A stretch of 64,000 bases of DNA from assembly GCA_963798445.1 (NCBI GenBank), contig CAWCTH010000002.1:558001-622000 (forward strand). Direction: 5' to 3'. Of the stretch, positions 9,644-18,404 are shown in pieces; position 1 is the stretch's first letter, and each line of letters begins with the position of its first letter. The translations under genes and the position numbers were made by a program. The notes beneath the pieces were generated by a model, which was given only the letters and a program-made list of their open reading frames with translations, had not been told where the DNA came from and made no database searches. Source of the stretch: DASXAI01 sp963798445 (GTDB taxonomy: Bacteria; Actinomycetota; Acidimicrobiia; Acidimicrobiales; Ilumatobacteraceae).

Positions 9644-9694
9644 CGCTTGTGTCACGCCGATCGAGACCAATTCGGGATCGGCGTGACACAAGCG
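9644..9694. promoter_or_regulatory. Perfect 19-bp inverted repeat between two genes
   Basis: CGCTTGTGTCACGCCGATC at 9644-9662 is exactly complementary to 9676-9694, leaving a 13-nt loop. It lies 80 nt after the stop of the extracytoplasmic protein and 90 nt before the CDF transporter start. There is no T-tract, so it may act as a factor-independent-like terminator in a GC-rich host, or as an operator or RNA element for the transporter. The arms contain TGTCAC/GTGACA half-sites. Confidence 0.7.
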
Positions 9695-9783
9695 CCTTCT
9701 CAGGGCGGCATGTCGGGCGGGGCCCGTGGCCGTCGGGCTCCGGGCCGACGGTCTCGCGGCGTTGGCACCACAATGGGCAGGCA

Positions 9784-10695
9784 ATGGATGGTCACGGACA
9801 CGATCACGGCGCGGCGGCCCGTGCCGGCGCGCGCCACCAGGGCCGCCTCGGGGCGGCGCTGGGTCTGACCATCGCCTTCCTCGTGGTGCAGGTCGTGGTG
9901 GGCCTGGCCACGGGCTCGCTGGCGCTGCTCTCCGACGCCGGTCACATGGCCACCGACGCCCTCGGCCTCACCATGGCGCTGCTCGCCATCCACGTCGCCA
10001 ACCGCGGCGGGCGGGACCGCCAGCGCACCTTCGGCCTCTATCGACTCGAGATCCTCGCCGCCCTGGCCAACGCCGCGCTGCTGTTCGGCGTGGCTGCCTA
10101 CGTGCTGGTCGAGGCGGCTCGCCGGCTCTCGGATCCACCCGAGATCGCCTCCGGCGTGGTGCTGGTGGTCGGCGTGATCGGCCTGGGCGTGAACCTCGTG
10201 TCGTTCGGCCTGCTGCGATCGGGCTCGCGCGAGAGCATCAACGTCGAGGGCGCCTACGTGGAGGTCATGGCCGACATGCTCGGCTCGATCGGGGTGATCG
10301 TGGCCGCCGTCGTGATGGCGCTCACCAGTTGGGCGTGGGTCGACCCCGTGATCGGCGCTGCCATCGGCATCTTCATCCTCCCCCGGGCCTGGCATCTCGG
10401 CCGCGAAGCGCTCCGCATCCTCGTGCAGGCGGCACCGGCGGGCACCGACCTCGTCGCCATCGACGCCGACCTGCGGTCCATCCCCGGCGTCGTCGACGTC
10501 CACGATCTGCACGTCTGGACGCTCACCAGCGAGATGGAGGTCGCCACCGCCCACGTCATGGTGGCCGCCGGCACGGACTCCCACTCCGTGCTGGACCAGG
10601 CTCGCCTCCTGCTCACCGAACGCCACGGCCTCCCTCACGCCACCGTGCAGGTCGAGCCCGACGATCACCGGGGCTGCGACGAGATCAGCTGGTGA
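9784..10695 (+). CDS. Cation diffusion facilitator (CDF) family metal exporter
   Basis: A 303-residue protein with a His-rich N-terminus (HGHDHG), six predicted membrane helices and a cytoplasmic C-terminal domain. LLSDAGHMATDALGL, around residue 45, is the TM2 metal site (DxxxD with His), and the HDLHVWTLTSEMEVATAHV stretch is the conserved end of CzcD/ZitB-type exporters. It should export Zn2+ or Cd2+/Co2+ in exchange for protons. ATG 9784 puts the His cluster at the start, as in homologues. Its 3' end overlaps the convergent regulator gene by 11 nt. Confidence 0.92.
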   Translation: MDGHGHDHGAAARAGARHQGRLGAALGLTIAFLVVQVVVGLATGSLALLSDAGHMATDALGLTMALLAIHVANRGGRDRQRTFGLYRLEILAALANAALLFGVAAYVLVEAARRLSDPPEIASGVVLVVGVIGLGVNLVSFGLLRSGSRESINVEGAYVEVMADMLGSIGVIVAAVVMALTSWAWVDPVIGAAIGIFILPRAWHLGREALRILVQAAPAGTDLVAIDADLRSIPGVVDVHDLHVWTLTSEMEVATAHVMVAAGTDSHSVLDQARLLLTERHGLPHATVQVEPDDHRGCDEISW

Positions 10696-13312
10696 CGAGA
10701 TCGGTCGGCGACGCCCTGCCGGTGCCCTCGCCGGCGGCGGCCGCCAGTACAGCGTCGGCGTCGTGCCGCGCCTGCTCGATCGTGAGACCGGCGGCTGAGC
10801 GCCGCGCCTCGGTGTAGGCCTCGGCGCCGAGACGGGCGGCTACGCGCTCCAGCATGGCGTCGCTGAGGGCGAGGTCGTCCGGGAAGAGGTGCAGCCCGCT
10901 GTCGGCCAGGCGGGCCTCGGCGAGGGCGTGGAGCTGCGCCGCTCGCTCGTCGGCACCCTGATCGGCGGCGATCCGGGCCGCCACGATCAAGCCGAAGGTC
11001 GTGAGGTGCTCCATGCTCAGCTCGGCGGCGTAGTCGAGGGCCTCGCGCTGATGGGCCGCCGCCCGTGCGACGCGGCCCTGGCGCAGCTCCTCCTCGGCGA
11101 GGTTGTTGAGGGCGAGGGCGACGAGCACGTGGTCGCCGGTGCGTCGCGCCAGCATGGACACGTTGGCGTTCAGCTCGGCCACGTCGTCGGTGCCCAGCAC
11201 GCTGGCCACCAGGGCGAGGCGCAACAAGGCGTCGGCCCGGTCGCCGTCGGTCGTGGCCGCCTCGACCTGGCGCCGGGCCAGCTCACTGGCTCGCCGAGTG
11301 CTGTCGGGCGTGTCGGAGCGCAGCAGCAGCAGCGCCCTCGGCGACACCACCCGCACCGATCCCCATTGATCGACGTCGCCGACGAGATCGAGCATGGCCT
11401 CGCCCTCGTCGCAGTGCCGCCATGCCTCGTCGAGCTGGCCGGCGTCGCCGAGGAGGCTGGCCGAGCACAGCACCAGCCGGGCCACCGCCGGCGACGGCAC
11501 CGAGATCCGCGCCAGGACGCTGTCCATCTCCTCGCACGCGAAACGGGGCTCGCCGCCCACGGCCCGTAGCTCGGCTCGGACCCGGGCCAGCGCCGGCACC
11601 GTCGCGTCGTCGGGCTCCAGGGAGTCGATGAGGGCCGTCACGGTGTCGACCTCCATCGCCAGGGCCGATAGCCACGCCCGGTTGCCCCGCTCCGTCAGTG
11701 GGAACCGCTGCAGGTACCAGCTTCCGAGGCGGCTCGACGTCGCTGCCCGACCACCGGTGCGGTCGAGTCGCCCGGCGGCGTAGGCCCGCACCGTCTCCAG
11801 CATCCGGTAGCGGGTGGAGTTGGCCGACGGCTCCACCACGACGAGGGACTTGTCTGCCAGCGACCACACCAGCTCAGGGACGTCGTAGGCATCGATCCCG
11901 TCGTCCGCCACGGCGGCCGAGGCAGCGTCGAGGCCGAACGTGCCGGCGAACGCGGAGAGTCGCTCGAAGGCGGCCCGCTCGTCGTCGGTCAACAGATCCC
12001 AGCTCCAGTCGAGCAGCGCCGTCATGGTCCGTTGCCGCTCGGGCACCAGCCGGTCGCGGCTCCGAAGCAACCGGAAGCGCTCGTCGAGCCCACCGAGGAT
12101 CTCGGGCGCCGCCAGCACCGATCCCCTCGACGCCGCCAGCTCGAGGGCCAGCGGCAGGCCGTCGAGTCGCTCACAGATCCGGCGCACGACCGAGCGATCC
12201 ACGTCGGATGCGCCACCGGCGGCACCGAAGCGGTCGATGAACAGGTCGACGGCGTCCTCGGACACCGGCAGCGGCTGGAGCCGGTGCACCTCCTCGGCGG
12301 GCAGCCCGAGCGGCTCGCGGCTCGTGGCCAGCACCGCGACTGCCTGGCACCGGGCCATGACCGCCGCCACGAACTCGGTGCAGGCCGTCACCACCTGCTC
12401 GCAGTTGTCGAGGATGATCAGCGCCTCGCGTTTGGCCAGGTCGGCCACCACGTCGGCCAGGCGGTCCGGTCCCGACGATGCGGTGCCCAGCGCGCTGGCC
12501 ACCGCCGGCACCACGAGGTTCGCCTCGGTGACGCTCGACAGGTCCACCAGCCACACCCCACCGGCCCACGCCGGGGCGACCGCCAGACCGATCTCGGTGG
12601 CCAGGCGGGTCTTGCCCATCCCTCCCGCTCCGGCGATCGTGAGGACGCACCCGGGTACCAGGCGGGCGGCGATGTCGGCCACGTCCTGCCGGCGACCCAC
12701 GAACGAGGTGCGGGCGGCCACGATGTTGTGATGATCGGCCGGCACCGCCCGCACCGCGGGGAACGACTCGGTGCACCCGACCGGCTCCACCTGGTAGAGG
12801 GAGACGGGGGCGTCGAAGTCCCGCAGCCGGTAGTGGCCGAGGTCGGCCAGCTCGACGCCCAGCTCTCGCAGCCGGTCCGGCTCGGCCGCCGCCACGACCT
12901 GCTCTGACGCGATGACTTGACCGCCATGGGCGGCATCGACCACGCGTGCCGCTTGGTGCACGGCCAGGGCGATGTAGTCGTCGTCGTGAGGGAACGCGAT
13001 GCCCGTGTGCGCGCCCATCCGTACGCGTAGCGCTCCGTCGGGCGGCCACGACGCCGCCGCCAACGCCTTCTGGGCTGCGGCGCAGCCGGCCAGCGCATCG
13101 GTGGCCGAGGCGAAGGCCACGAAGCAGGCATCGGCGTCGGTCTTGACTTCCATGCCCCCGTGGGCCGTCCAGGCCGACCGCAGGACACGCCGATGCTGCT
13201 CGAGCACACCTGCGTACCCCGCGCCCAGCCGGCGCAACAGGCGCGTCGATCCCTCGATGTCGGTGAACACGAAGGTGACCGAGCCACGCGGTAGCGCGTG
13301 CGCCACATTCAA
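10685..13312 (-). CDS. Class III cyclase-domain / NB-ARC ATPase / TPR-like regulator
   Basis: An 875-residue protein. Residues 10-175 form a class III nucleotide cyclase homology domain (FTDIEGSTRLLR metal site, KTDADACFVAF). Residues about 190-500 are a NB-ARC/AAA-type ATPase with a Walker A TIAGAGGMGKTRL and Walker B ALIILDNCE; the remaining ~375 residues are helical TPR-like repeats. This is the usual actinobacterial layout also found with a LuxR HTH in place of the cyclase. No HTH is present, so direct DNA binding is not expected. Start is TTG 13312 or GTG 13306. It probably couples nucleotide signalling to an ATP-driven switch; the ligand is unknown. Confidence 0.85.
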   Translation of the reverse strand: MNVAHALPRGSVTFVFTDIEGSTRLLRRLGAGYAGVLEQHRRVLRSAWTAHGGMEVKTDADACFVAFASATDALAGCAAAQKALAAASWPPDGALRVRMGAHTGIAFPHDDDYIALAVHQAARVVDAAHGGQVIASEQVVAAAEPDRLRELGVELADLGHYRLRDFDAPVSLYQVEPVGCTESFPAVRAVPADHHNIVAARTSFVGRRQDVADIAARLVPGCVLTIAGAGGMGKTRLATEIGLAVAPAWAGGVWLVDLSSVTEANLVVPAVASALGTASSGPDRLADVVADLAKREALIILDNCEQVVTACTEFVAAVMARCQAVAVLATSREPLGLPAEEVHRLQPLPVSEDAVDLFIDRFGAAGGASDVDRSVVRRICERLDGLPLALELAASRGSVLAAPEILGGLDERFRLLRSRDRLVPERQRTMTALLDWSWDLLTDDERAAFERLSAFAGTFGLDAASAAVADDGIDAYDVPELVWSLADKSLVVVEPSANSTRYRMLETVRAYAAGRLDRTGGRAATSSRLGSWYLQRFPLTERGNRAWLSALAMEVDTVTALIDSLEPDDATVPALARVRAELRAVGGEPRFACEEMDSVLARISVPSPAVARLVLCSASLLGDAGQLDEAWRHCDEGEAMLDLVGDVDQWGSVRVVSPRALLLLRSDTPDSTRRASELARRQVEAATTDGDRADALLRLALVASVLGTDDVAELNANVSMLARRTGDHVLVALALNNLAEEELRQGRVARAAAHQREALDYAAELSMEHLTTFGLIVAARIAADQGADERAAQLHALAEARLADSGLHLFPDDLALSDAMLERVAARLGAEAYTEARRSAAGLTIEQARHDADAVLAAAAGEGTGRASPTDLVTS

Positions 13313-13347
13313 TAGTCTCGCACGGGTCCGCGTCTCCGGGGACCCGA

Positions 13348-14541
13348 TTGACGAGAATGCCCAACACGGTGACCACCACGCTCACGCCCACGGAACCGTC
13401 GACCGACGGCACTCGTCCGGCTCGACCGGCCCGGCCCAGCATGGGCTACCGACCGGCGCTCGACGGCGTGCGAGCCATCGCCGTGGCCGCCGTGGTGCTG
13501 TTCCACTTCGAGTTCCGCTGGATCCCCGGCGGCTTTCTGGGCGTCGACATCTTCTTCGTGGTCAGCGGCTACCTCATCACGTCGCTCATGATCGAAGAAT
13601 GGGGTCGGACGGGCACCGTCGACCGCCGCCAGTTCTGGGCCCGCCGGGCCAGGCGCCTGCTGCCGGCGCTCTACGTGATGCTGCTGGTGGTGTGCACGTG
13701 GGCGGTGCTGTTCGTTCCCGACGCCCTCGACCGGCTGCGCAGCGACGTCGTGGCCGCCCTGCTGTACGTCACCAACTGGTGGTACATCATCGACGGCCAG
13801 AGCTACTTCGAGGCGCTCGGCCGGCCTCCGCTGCTGCAACACCTCTGGACGCTGGCGGTCGAGGAGCAGTGGTACCTCATCTGGCCGCTGGTCTTCGTCT
13901 TCGCCATGCGCCGGGCTTCGGGCGCGATCCACCGGCTGGTCGTGCCCCTGCTCGTGGTGGCGGCGGCCTCGGCCGTGTGGATGGCCATCCTGTTCCACGC
14001 CACCGGCGACATCAATCGCGTCTACTACGGCACCGACACCCACATGTCGGGTCTGCTCATCGGCGCCGCCGCCGCCATGTGCTGGCGGCCGTGGCGCTCG
14101 CGGGCCGCCGGTCAGCGCCATCTGGTGCTCGTCGACCTCGCCGGCGCCGCCGCCCTCGCCGCCCTGCTCGTGATCATGCTGCGCTGGGGCTCGGACACGC
14201 TCCTTCTGTATCAGGGCGGCTTCGTGGTCGTGGCACTGCTGGCCATCGTGGTCGTCGCCGCCGCCGTCCACCCCGGCGCCCGCCTGCTCACCGGTCTGCT
14301 CTCACTGGCCCCGCTGCGCTGGCTGGGCATGCGCTCCTACGCGATCTACCTGTGGCATTGGCCGATCATCGTGATCTTCGGTGCGCGCGACCTGGGATGG
14401 CCCCGCCCGCCGGTGCTGCTGCTGTGGACGGTCCTCACCCTCGGCCTGGCCGAGTTGAGCTACCGGTTCGTGGAGTCGCCTGTTCGACGCGGCGCGCTCG
14501 ACGCGGTGGTACCGGCGCCTCCGCACGGTGGACGGCCCTGA
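13348..14541 (+). CDS. Acyltransferase 3 (OafA/YrhL-type) membrane protein
   Basis: Encodes about 397 residues with ten or so membrane helices. The YRPALDGVRAIAVAAVVLFH start, GGFLGVDIFFVVSGYLIT and the R-rich cytosolic loop RRQFWARRARRLLPAL are the standard signature of the AT3 family, which transfers acyl groups to surface glycans or peptides. TTG 13348 or ATG 13357 could start. The 3' end overlaps the SGNH gene by 14 nt in a different frame. Homologues are often AT3-SGNH fusions of about 650-700 residues, so this may be one gene split by a frameshift near 14495. Confidence 0.85.
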   Translation: MTRMPNTVTTTLTPTEPSTDGTRPARPARPSMGYRPALDGVRAIAVAAVVLFHFEFRWIPGGFLGVDIFFVVSGYLITSLMIEEWGRTGTVDRRQFWARRARRLLPALYVMLLVVCTWAVLFVPDALDRLRSDVVAALLYVTNWWYIIDGQSYFEALGRPPLLQHLWTLAVEEQWYLIWPLVFVFAMRRASGAIHRLVVPLLVVAAASAVWMAILFHATGDINRVYYGTDTHMSGLLIGAAAAMCWRPWRSRAAGQRHLVLVDLAGAAALAALLVIMLRWGSDTLLLYQGGFVVVALLAIVVVAAAVHPGARLLTGLLSLAPLRWLGMRSYAIYLWHWPIIVIFGARDLGWPRPPVLLLWTVLTLGLAELSYRFVESPVRRGALDAVVPAPPHGGRP

Positions 14542-15403
14542 ACGATCCGTGCTGTGGAGCCGAGCCCAGGTGGCCGGCCTCGCCATCGTGTTCGTGATCG
14601 GGGGCATCGGCGTGCGCCTGGCCAACGCCGAGAAGGTCGACGTCGCTCTCGGCGGCGCCGAGCAGCAGCTGAGCCTCACCTCGGCCTCGACTGCGGCCGC
14701 CACGCCTGACCCGGCGGCGCCAGTGGCGACGACACTGGCGAAGCTCCCACGCCGTGTCGCCGTCGTGGGCGACTCGCAGGCGAACGCGCTGGTGAAGAAC
14801 GCCCCCGGCGGTTTGGGCCACTACCTCCGACTGTCGAATGGCGCGGTCGACGGATGCGGCCTGATCGACTCGGGCAGCATCGTCACCCGGGCGCGCTTCC
14901 GGCGCGACTTCGACAACTGCGACGGGTGGGAGCAGGACTGGGGTCGCTCCGCCGCCGGCAACGACGTCACCCTCGTGGTGATCGGGGCGTGGGACGTGTT
15001 CGACGTGAACCGCAACGGCACCCGCGTCCCGTTCGGCTCAGGGCAGGACGACAGCTACTTGCGGGCGCAGCTCGGGCGGGGCATCGCCGCCATCACCGCA
15101 GCGGGAAGCAAGGCGGCATTGCTGCAGGTGCCGTGCTATCGCAACGTGGACGGCGGCGGCCTGGTGGCGCTCCCCGAGCGCAGCGACGACAACCGCACCG
15201 CCCACCTCAACGACCTCCTTCGCGCCGCCGCGGCGGCCGACCCGGAGCACGTCGTGTTCGTTCCGGGCCCCGCCGAGTGGTGCAACGATCCGGCCGTTGC
15301 CACCGACCTCGGCTACCGCTGGGACGGCGTCCACTACTACCGGCCCGGCGCCAAGCTCGTGTTCGACACGATCACGCCGGAGCTGTTGAAGATCCCGATC
15401 TAG
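14528..15403 (+). CDS. SGNH-domain hydrolase partner of the acyltransferase (probable fusion half)
   Basis: A 291-residue product with one N-terminal membrane helix, a Thr/Ala-rich linker and an SGNH hydrolase domain: VVGDSQANALV (GDS motif block I with Ser nucleophile), LVVIGAWDV, and a C-terminal DGVHYYRPG that supplies the Asp-His pair. Read upstream in the same frame, the codons give TRWYRRLRTVDGPERS, a plausible continuation from AT3, so removing one base near 14495 would join it to the upstream gene. Together they would acylate or deacylate a surface glycan. Confidence 0.75.
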   Translation: MDGPERSVLWSRAQVAGLAIVFVIGGIGVRLANAEKVDVALGGAEQQLSLTSASTAAATPDPAAPVATTLAKLPRRVAVVGDSQANALVKNAPGGLGHYLRLSNGAVDGCGLIDSGSIVTRARFRRDFDNCDGWEQDWGRSAAGNDVTLVVIGAWDVFDVNRNGTRVPFGSGQDDSYLRAQLGRGIAAITAAGSKAALLQVPCYRNVDGGGLVALPERSDDNRTAHLNDLLRAAAAADPEHVVFVPGPAEWCNDPAVATDLGYRWDGVHYYRPGAKLVFDTITPELLKIPI

Positions 15404-15408
15404 GCGCG

Positions 15409-15594
15409 TCAGGCAGCGAGTACCGGGCCCACCACCAGCGGCTCAGCGCCGAGTGCCACGAACGCCTCCTGCTCATCTTCGAAGATGTGCGTGTTGGCTT
15501 CGTAGAGGCGATGAGCGCGGTCGCGGAGCTGCCTCAGCTCGTCGGTGTCAAGTCGCTTCCCGGTGATGATGTTGGTCCACATGCTGAGAGCCAT
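15409..15594 (-). CDS. Small hypothetical protein
   Basis: A 61-residue protein. ATG at 15594 is preceded, six bases away, by a strong GAGGAGGAAG ribosome-binding site, which argues that the gene is real. Composition is mostly charged helix (KRLDTDELRQLRDRAHRLYE) with no membrane segment. It is convergent with the SGNH gene. No family recognised. Confidence 0.6.
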   Translation of the reverse strand: MALSMWTNIITGKRLDTDELRQLRDRAHRLYEANTHIFEDEQEAFVALGAEPLVVGPVLAA

Positions 15595-15717
15595 GACCTT
15601 CCTCCTCGACCCTTAACGAGGACCGAGTCTTTCTTTCGATACGTCACATCGGTCACGTTGGTTCCCGTTCGCACGATTCGGTTGCGATTGGGACTATTCG
15701 GTGCTGGTCTCGGACCT

Positions 15718-15774
15718 CAGCGTAAGCACCCGGCGTTGCCATTACCCGGATGGTCGCGGTCCACGCTTACGCTG
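15718..15774. promoter_or_regulatory. 10-bp inverted repeat just upstream of the I42 inhibitor start
   Basis: CAGCGTAAGC at 15718-15727 is complementary to GCTTACGCTG at 15765-15774, with 37 nt between. The downstream arm ends six bases before the GTG start at 15780, so a folded mRNA or a bound regulator could block initiation. The pairing is exact; a regulatory role is inference. Confidence 0.4.
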
Positions 15775-15779
15775 CGGCA

Positions 15780-16166
15780 GTGACTCGTCTCGTCGGGGTG
15801 CTGGTGCTGTCGCTACTTGTCCTGGCGGCGTGCGGGAGCGACAACGACGACAGCGTTGCCGTCTACCGCCAGTCGGGTGAGTCGATCGCCGTCGGCAGCG
15901 GCAAGAGGTTCGTCATCGAGCTGGACGCCAATCCCACGACCGGTTACTCGTGGCTGCTGTCGGCCCCGCCCGGCGATCCGGTGAGTCTCGTCGACCAGGA
16001 CTACACGCCAACTGGACCGCAGCAGCCGGGCAGTGGCGGCGTCCAGCAGTTCACCTTCGAGGCGAAGGCGGCGGGCACGACCACGTTGGCCTTCGAGTAC
16101 GTGCGGCCGTGGGAGAAGGACGTCGCTCCCACCCAAACGGCGACGTTTCCCGTGAGCGTGACCTGA
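15780..16166 (+). CDS. Chagasin-like peptidase inhibitor (I42 family) lipoprotein
   Basis: A 128-residue protein with a lipoprotein signal peptide ending in LAAC (Cys18). The mature domain shows the three I42 binding loops in order: NPTTGY (51-56), the Gly-rich GSGG (about 84-87) and RPWE (109-112). These loops plug the active site of papain-like cysteine proteases in the chagasin/ICP family. GTG 15780 was chosen because it gives a correct signal peptide; an in-frame start at 15750 would not. Its target protease is not in this window. Confidence 0.85.
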   Translation: MTRLVGVLVLSLLVLAACGSDNDDSVAVYRQSGESIAVGSGKRFVIELDANPTTGYSWLLSAPPGDPVSLVDQDYTPTGPQQPGSGGVQQFTFEAKAAGTTTLAFEYVRPWEKDVAPTQTATFPVSVT

Positions 16167-16259
16167 CACCCGGTCACCATGATCTGACCGCCCGTGACCG
16201 CGACCTGACGGACGGCGAGTTACGTATGAAACGGATGGTTGCCGGGCACGTCGTCACCC

Positions 16260-16679
16260 ATGGCTGCGAAGCAAGCGAGCGGGGCGAGTCGCATGAGCAA
16301 GGCCCACAAGGAGGCTCTGGCCACTGGGCGCAACGAGAGTCGTGCGGTCCGTTGCTATCTGGAGGCGTTGGCGGCGAACAAGCCCAAGCGAGGGCGGCGG
16401 CGCACGGCGCAATCGGTCCAGAAGCGGCTCGCGGCGGTGGACGCCGCACTGGCGTCGGCCGATCGGGTCACCATGCTCAAGCTGGCCCAGGAACGCATCG
16501 ACCTCCTCGCCGAACTGGACGCCATGGCCGCCGACAACGGTCTGGCCGATTTGGAAGCAGGCTTCGTCGCCGTCGCCGCCAACTACAGCGCCCGCCAGGG
16601 CATCAGCTACGCCGCGTGGCGCCACGTGGGCGTGACGCCCGACGTGCTGCGGCGGGCCGGCATCGGTCGCACGTCCTGA
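16260..16679 (+). CDS. Conserved hypothetical protein, basic N-terminus
   Basis: A 139-residue protein with ATG starts at 16260 and 16293. Residues 12-55 are highly basic (SKAHKEALATGR, KPKRGRRRT), followed by a helical middle (KRLAAVDAALASADRVTMLK) and a compact C-terminus (YAAWRHVGVTPDVLRRAGI). Such proteins recur in actinobacteria and look like small nucleic-acid-associated proteins, but no family function is known to me. Convergent neighbours and spacing suggest a single-gene unit. Confidence 0.7.
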   Translation: MAAKQASGASRMSKAHKEALATGRNESRAVRCYLEALAANKPKRGRRRTAQSVQKRLAAVDAALASADRVTMLKLAQERIDLLAELDAMAADNGLADLEAGFVAVAANYSARQGISYAAWRHVGVTPDVLRRAGIGRTS

Positions 16680-16698
16680 TTGCGGCCAGACTGTTGCG

Positions 16699-17513
16699 GT
16701 GACCACCGACAACGATCTCTGCCTCTACGAGGTGCGCGACGGCGTCGCCCTCGTCACCCTCAATCGTCCCGAGCGCAACAACGGCATGACCGGCGCCCTG
16801 GAACTGGCCTACTTCGCCCGTCTGGCCCAGGCCGGGGCCGACCGGGGGCGCGCGCCATCGTCGTCACCGGCGCGGGCCGGTCGTTCTGCCCCGGCGCCGA
16901 CCTCGCCAACACGCCGGAGCCCGGCGACGAGCCGCTACCCAACACGAAGATCGCCACGACGTTCCCCCTCACCATCGACAAGCCGATCGTCGCCGCCATC
17001 AACGGCGGGTGTGCCGGCGTGGGGCTGGTCCAGGCGCTGCAATGCGATGTGCGCTTCGCCGCCAGCCAGGCCAAGTTCACCACTGCCTTCGCCCGCCGCG
17101 GCCTCATCGCCGAGTACGGCATCGCATGGTTGCTGCCCCGCATCGTGGGCTACGCCGGCGCCACCGACCTGCTCGTGTCGGGACGGGTCTTCGACGCCGC
17201 CGAGGCCCTGCGCCTCGGTCTGGTGTCGTCGGTGGTCGACCGCGCCGAGGTGCTCGACGTCGCGCTGGGCTACGCCCGCGACGTCGCCGCCAACGTGTCG
17301 CCGTCGTCGATGGCCACCATCAAACGGCAGCTGCGCCGCTACCAGACGACCGGCCTGGACGACGCCGTCGCCGACAGCACCGAGCTGATGCGCCAGTCCA
17401 CCATCGGTCCGGACTTCAAAGAGGGCGTGGCGTCCTACCTCGAGGGCCGCGCGCCGGCCTTCGCCCCCCTCGGCGAAGGCACGCGCTTCTCGTGGATGGA
17501 CGAAAAGAGCTAA
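16699..17513 (+). CDS. Enoyl-CoA hydratase/isomerase family protein, frameshifted near 16845
   Basis: The N-terminus (GTG 16699; LYEVRDGVALVTLNRPERNN) reads in one frame for ~50 residues. After GGGGG at 16844-16848 the frame moves and continues as VVTGAGRSFCPGADL with the oxyanion-hole segment, INGGCAGVGL, and the C-terminal helices. Adding one G restores a ~272-residue crotonase. The enzyme hydrates trans-2-enoyl-CoA or isomerises it. The stop overlaps the convergent BKACE gene by 4 nt. The break at a G homopolymer is most easily explained as a sequencing error. Confidence 0.8.
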
Positions 17514-18358
17514 CGATTGCTCAGGATGTCGAGCGCCTGCTCGCAGGAGGCGACCTCGGCACCGAGGCCCCGCACCAGCGCTGCCGCGCCGGTCACGAGA
17601 TCCTCGTTGCGGGCGGGCACGGGACCCCGGTGGTCCTCCAGCCCGATGCGCAGGTGCCCACCGGCATCGACCGCCAGCGCACCCAACCCCGACGCCACGA
17701 CGTCGCCGCCCATCACACCCACCATCCAGGGCAGCCCGGTGCCGTCGAGCATGGCCAGGTACGCGTGCAGCGAGGTGGCCGTGGGCGGCAGCCCGAACGG
17801 CGCGGCGGCGCCGAAGTAGAGCTGGATCTTGACTCGTGGCGGCAGCGTGCCGGCCTCGAGGTGACCGAGCACCGCCCGCAGGAAGCCCGGCTCGAAGACC
17901 GAGACGTGCACCGGCACGTCGCGCTGGCGGCACCAGTCGAACATGTACGCGGCGTCGGCGGCCGAGTTGCCGTAGATGAACGAGCCGATGGCCACGATGC
18001 CCGGGTCGGCCGATGCCATAGGGAGCAATCCACCGTCGTAGAGGGCATCGAGGTGGGAGTAGCGCTCCTCGATCGGTGCCTCGGGTGCCATGCCCCGCAC
18101 GGTCGGGTGCAGGAGGGCGCCGGGCCGCCGGGCGAGGATCTCCGTCCACGCTTCGGCGTAGGGCGCCGGATCGTGGCGGGCCGGACCGCCGACGTTGGGC
18201 TCGTCGTTGTGGTTGTGCACGATGGCGGCACCCCGGTCGAGGCATTCGAGCCCGCACGCGGCGATCTCGGCCGGCGACCGGGGGACGTGCGGGTTGGAAC
18301 GCTTCGCCGTGGCGCCGTTGATGGCAGCCTCGATGATCACCGGTGGGCGACTCGTCAT
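17510..18358 (-). CDS. Beta-keto acid cleavage enzyme (BKACE, DUF849)
   Basis: A 282-residue TIM-barrel protein. IIEAAINGATAKRSNPHVP, HNHNDEP (metal-binding His pair) and HVSVFEPGFL with the catalytic Glu follow the BKACE/DUF849 layout, in which a zinc-bound beta-keto acid is cleaved with acetyl-CoA. ATG 18358 is the start that leaves the conserved II-EAAINGA near the N-terminus; the longer open frame runs into the divergent reductase gene. The substrate cannot be predicted, but the location beside enoyl-CoA hydratase and acyl-CoA dehydrogenases suggests a fatty-acid or carnitine-like breakdown product. Confidence 0.85.
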   Translation of the reverse strand: MTSRPPVIIEAAINGATAKRSNPHVPRSPAEIAACGLECLDRGAAIVHNHNDEPNVGGPARHDPAPYAEAWTEILARRPGALLHPTVRGMAPEAPIEERYSHLDALYDGGLLPMASADPGIVAIGSFIYGNSAADAAYMFDWCRQRDVPVHVSVFEPGFLRAVLGHLEAGTLPPRVKIQLYFGAAAPFGLPPTATSLHAYLAMLDGTGLPWMVGVMGGDVVASGLGALAVDAGGHLRIGLEDHRGPVPARNEDLVTGAAALVRGLGAEVASCEQALDILSNR

Positions 18359-18404
18359 CGACGCCATCATGGCCGACGCGCCGGCCACCGGTAACGTCCG
18401 GCCA

